In this document: in pieces, positions 13,336 to 14,857 of the stretch | Numbering within the stretch: the first letter of the stretch is position 1 | Layout: every line of letters begins with the position of its first letter | Source: JBEKDJ01 sp050014415 | Lineage (GTDB): Bacteria; Desulfobacterota; BSN033; UBA1163 | DNA length: 14,857 nucleotides | NCBI GenBank assembly: GCA_050014415.1 | Contig: JBEKDJ010000108.1 | Coordinates: forward strand, 1 to 14,857 | Direction of reading: 5' to 3' | Translations under genes and position numbers: made by a program | Notes under the pieces: generated by a model | The model's database searches: none | The model's input: the letters and a program-made list of their open reading frames with translations, nothing else | What the model was told of the DNA's origin: nothing

Positions 13336-14487
13336 CTATTTTCCAGGACTCAGAAATTCATGAGCTTTTCTTAACCATTCGGGGATAGGGGTCTTCTGAG
13401 GACATTTTTCGATACATTCCTCACAGGCAATACACTTATCGGCGTGCTGTTCCGGCTTCAGTCCGAACCGCCCGGAATAAAACAACCTCCCAATGAACGG
13501 GTCATCATACATGATCGCATCATTGTACAACTCAAAAATACGCGGAATTTCTACGCCATTAGGGCAGGGAATACAGTATCTACAGCCTGTGCAGGGCACA
13601 GGGCTTAACCTACGGTAAGCCTGGGACACTCTGTTTACCAGTTCTAATTCGTCGGAGGACAACACTCCGGGGCCAGAACGGTCAGCCACTGAAAGGTTCT
13701 CGATAACTTGCGCCATGGAAGACATACCACTGAGTGCCACCGAGACTTCCGGATGCTCCCATACCCAGAGCAAGGCCCATTCGGTCGGAGTGCGTTTTGC
13801 TGCTGCACTGGCCCACAGCTCAGCTACCTCCTGAGGAGGTTCTTTGCTCAGTCGCCCGCCTCGCATAGGTTCCATGACGACAACAGCCAGTCCCTTGTCC
13901 GCAGCATATTTCAACCCACGCGTGCCTGCCTGATAGTCTACATCCATATAATTGTATTGGATTTGGCAGAAGGTCCATCCATCGTACGCGTCCACTATTT
14001 CTTTGAAGACCTCAAATCTATCGTGAAAAGAGAAACCCAGATTCCCGATACATCCGGCAGCGAGCTTTTCCTCAGCCCAGGTCAGCACCTTCAGCTCTTG
14101 CATCCTGTTCCATGAAATCTTATTCAATCCGTGAAGGAGGTAGAAATCAATCTTGTCACTTTGCAGGCGCTCAAGCTGCTCATTCAAAATGCGGTCGAAG
14201 TCTTCAGCCTTTTGGATAAAATTACAGGGTAATTTGGTGGCAATCTTCACTTTTTCCCGATAGCCGCCCTGTAATGCTCGCCCGACTATCATCTCACTTC
14301 GTCCATCGTGATAGAGATATGCCGAGTCCAAGTAGTTGACACCATGATCAATGGCATATCGAATCATCTCGATCGATTCCGGCTCCACAACATTGGCCGG
14401 ATTGTTATCGGTAAATGGCAGCCTCATGGCACCAAAACCCAATATCGAAACCTCAAAATCCAGCTTCCCAAATTTCCGATACTTCAA
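13336..14487 (-). CDS. Aldo/keto reductase with C-terminal [4Fe-4S] motifs
   Basis: 383 residues. The N-terminal 280 or so form the AKR barrel with the catalytic tetrad D54, Y59, K85 and H119 (NYLDSAYLYHDG, IATKLP, YLLHGL). The C-terminal region adds two cysteine groups, C299/C302/C305/C308 (CTGCRYCIPCP) and C352/C355/C358/C362 (CIACEECIEKCP), as in ferredoxin-like domains; these imply one or two Fe-S clusters. Such fused AKRs are frequent in strict anaerobes; substrates are mostly unknown. The only start that fits is TTG 14487: an in-frame TGA lies 24 nt upstream, no ATG precedes the conserved KYRKFGK start, and GGAAGGAG is 9 nt away. Confidence 0.9.
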   Translation of the reverse strand: MKYRKFGKLDFEVSILGFGAMRLPFTDNNPANVVEPESIEMIRYAIDHGVNYLDSAYLYHDGRSEMIVGRALQGGYREKVKIATKLPCNFIQKAEDFDRILNEQLERLQSDKIDFYLLHGLNKISWNRMQELKVLTWAEEKLAAGCIGNLGFSFHDRFEVFKEIVDAYDGWTFCQIQYNYMDVDYQAGTRGLKYAADKGLAVVVMEPMRGGRLSKEPPQEVAELWASAAAKRTPTEWALLWVWEHPEVSVALSGMSSMAQVIENLSVADRSGPGVLSSDELELVNRVSQAYRRLSPVPCTGCRYCIPCPNGVEIPRIFELYNDAIMYDDPFIGRLFYSGRFGLKPEQHADKCIACEECIEKCPQKTPIPEWLRKAHEFLSPGK

Positions 14488-14637
14488 AGCTCTTTGCTCC
14501 TTCCATCATTAAGGCTTTATTAGCCTAGAAGATGGACCAGCAACCTCACAATCGCTTCTTGTATTTCTCAAAGATGAGTAACCTCCGCTAGAAATTCCAA
14601 TGGGCATTGAACCCCGCCAAAATCATATAAAATCCAA

Positions 14638-14658
14638 CCCCACTGCAGAGCAGTGGGG
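14638..14658. repeat. Perfect 9-bp hairpin
   Basis: CCCCACTGC AGA GCAGTGGGG forms a tight stem-loop. On the minus strand it is followed by TTGGATTTTATA, a weak T-rich tail, so it might end a minus-strand transcript entering from the right. The rest of 14488-14801 shows no gene. Confidence 0.5.
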
Positions 14659-14801
14659 CATTATTGATGACGGCACAAATTGGTCTGTTCCTTAAACTAA
14701 TCTTAATACCGTATCCGAGATTGAGCAACCTGACTCGCATGGCTGGGATGAGGGTCTGAGGAGGGCGTCAACAAGGGTTCACGCAGTCGTATGCAGTGAT
14801 G

Positions 14802-14831
14802 TTGACACCCTTTTCTCATTTCTGATAAGAT
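14802..14831 (+). promoter_or_regulatory. Promoter directed out of the window
   Basis: Perfect TTGACA (14802-14807), 18-nt spacer, TAAGAT (14826-14831; 4 of 6). It probably drives a gene beginning beyond 14857; the predicted start is near 14838. No start codon with ribosome site is seen before the edge, so the product (protein or stable RNA) cannot be told. Confidence 0.5.
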
Positions 14832-14857
14832 CTCAATCCAAGGTGCATATCTTAGGC

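Overview
The window looks like part of a chromosome from an anaerobic, aromatic- or fatty-acid-degrading bacterium, most likely a Deltaproteobacterium/Desulfobacterota of the syntrophic or sulfate-reducing kind. This is an inference from gene content. The evidence is a gene matching 6-hydroxycyclohex-1-ene-1-carbonyl-CoA dehydrogenase (benzoyl-CoA ring cleavage), acyl-CoA dehydrogenase and SCP-type thiolase genes, an archaeal-type phosphoglycerate mutase, an Fe-S aldo/keto reductase, and many small palindromic intergenic repeats.

Layout. (1) 1-4056, minus strand: a probable operon with a good sigma70-type promoter. In transcription order it encodes an acyl-CoA dehydrogenase, a 71-residue biotin carrier protein, a GNAT acetyltransferase, an SDR dehydrogenase and, after a 367-bp repeat-filled gap, the dehydrogenase Had/BamQ, which runs off the left edge. 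(2) 4359-5814, plus strand: ruvX and mltG, overlapping. (3) 5946-7817, plus strand: SCP-type thiolase plus DUF35 zinc-ribbon/OB partner, separated by a 200-bp repeat-rich spacer and closed by a clear terminator. (4) 8081-10917, minus strand: apgM, a CxxxCxxC radical-SAM enzyme (COG0731/TYW1-like) and a flavodoxin-like protein. (5) 11094-11774, minus strand: a nitroreductase with its own promoter. (6) 11821-13136: a GC-rich non-coding block with long-range complementarity (possible structured RNA), then a plus-strand S58/DmpA-type self-processing peptidase. (7) 13336-14487, minus strand: an aldo/keto reductase with C-terminal Fe-S motifs. A promoter pointing out of the window lies at 14802-14831.

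How the genes fit together. Region 1 and the thiolase pair of region 3 can be read as pieces of acyl-CoA catabolism: ring oxidation (Had), acyl-CoA dehydrogenation, 3-hydroxyacyl-CoA oxidation (SDR), biotin-dependent (de)carboxylation and thiolysis. Substrates cannot be read from sequence. I found no CRISPR array, transposase, rRNA or tRNA. The observations most worth checking are the possible structured RNA at 11821-11956, the adjacency of a TYW1-like radical-SAM gene and a flavodoxin gene, the GNAT inside an acyl-CoA operon, and the orphan biotin carrier.
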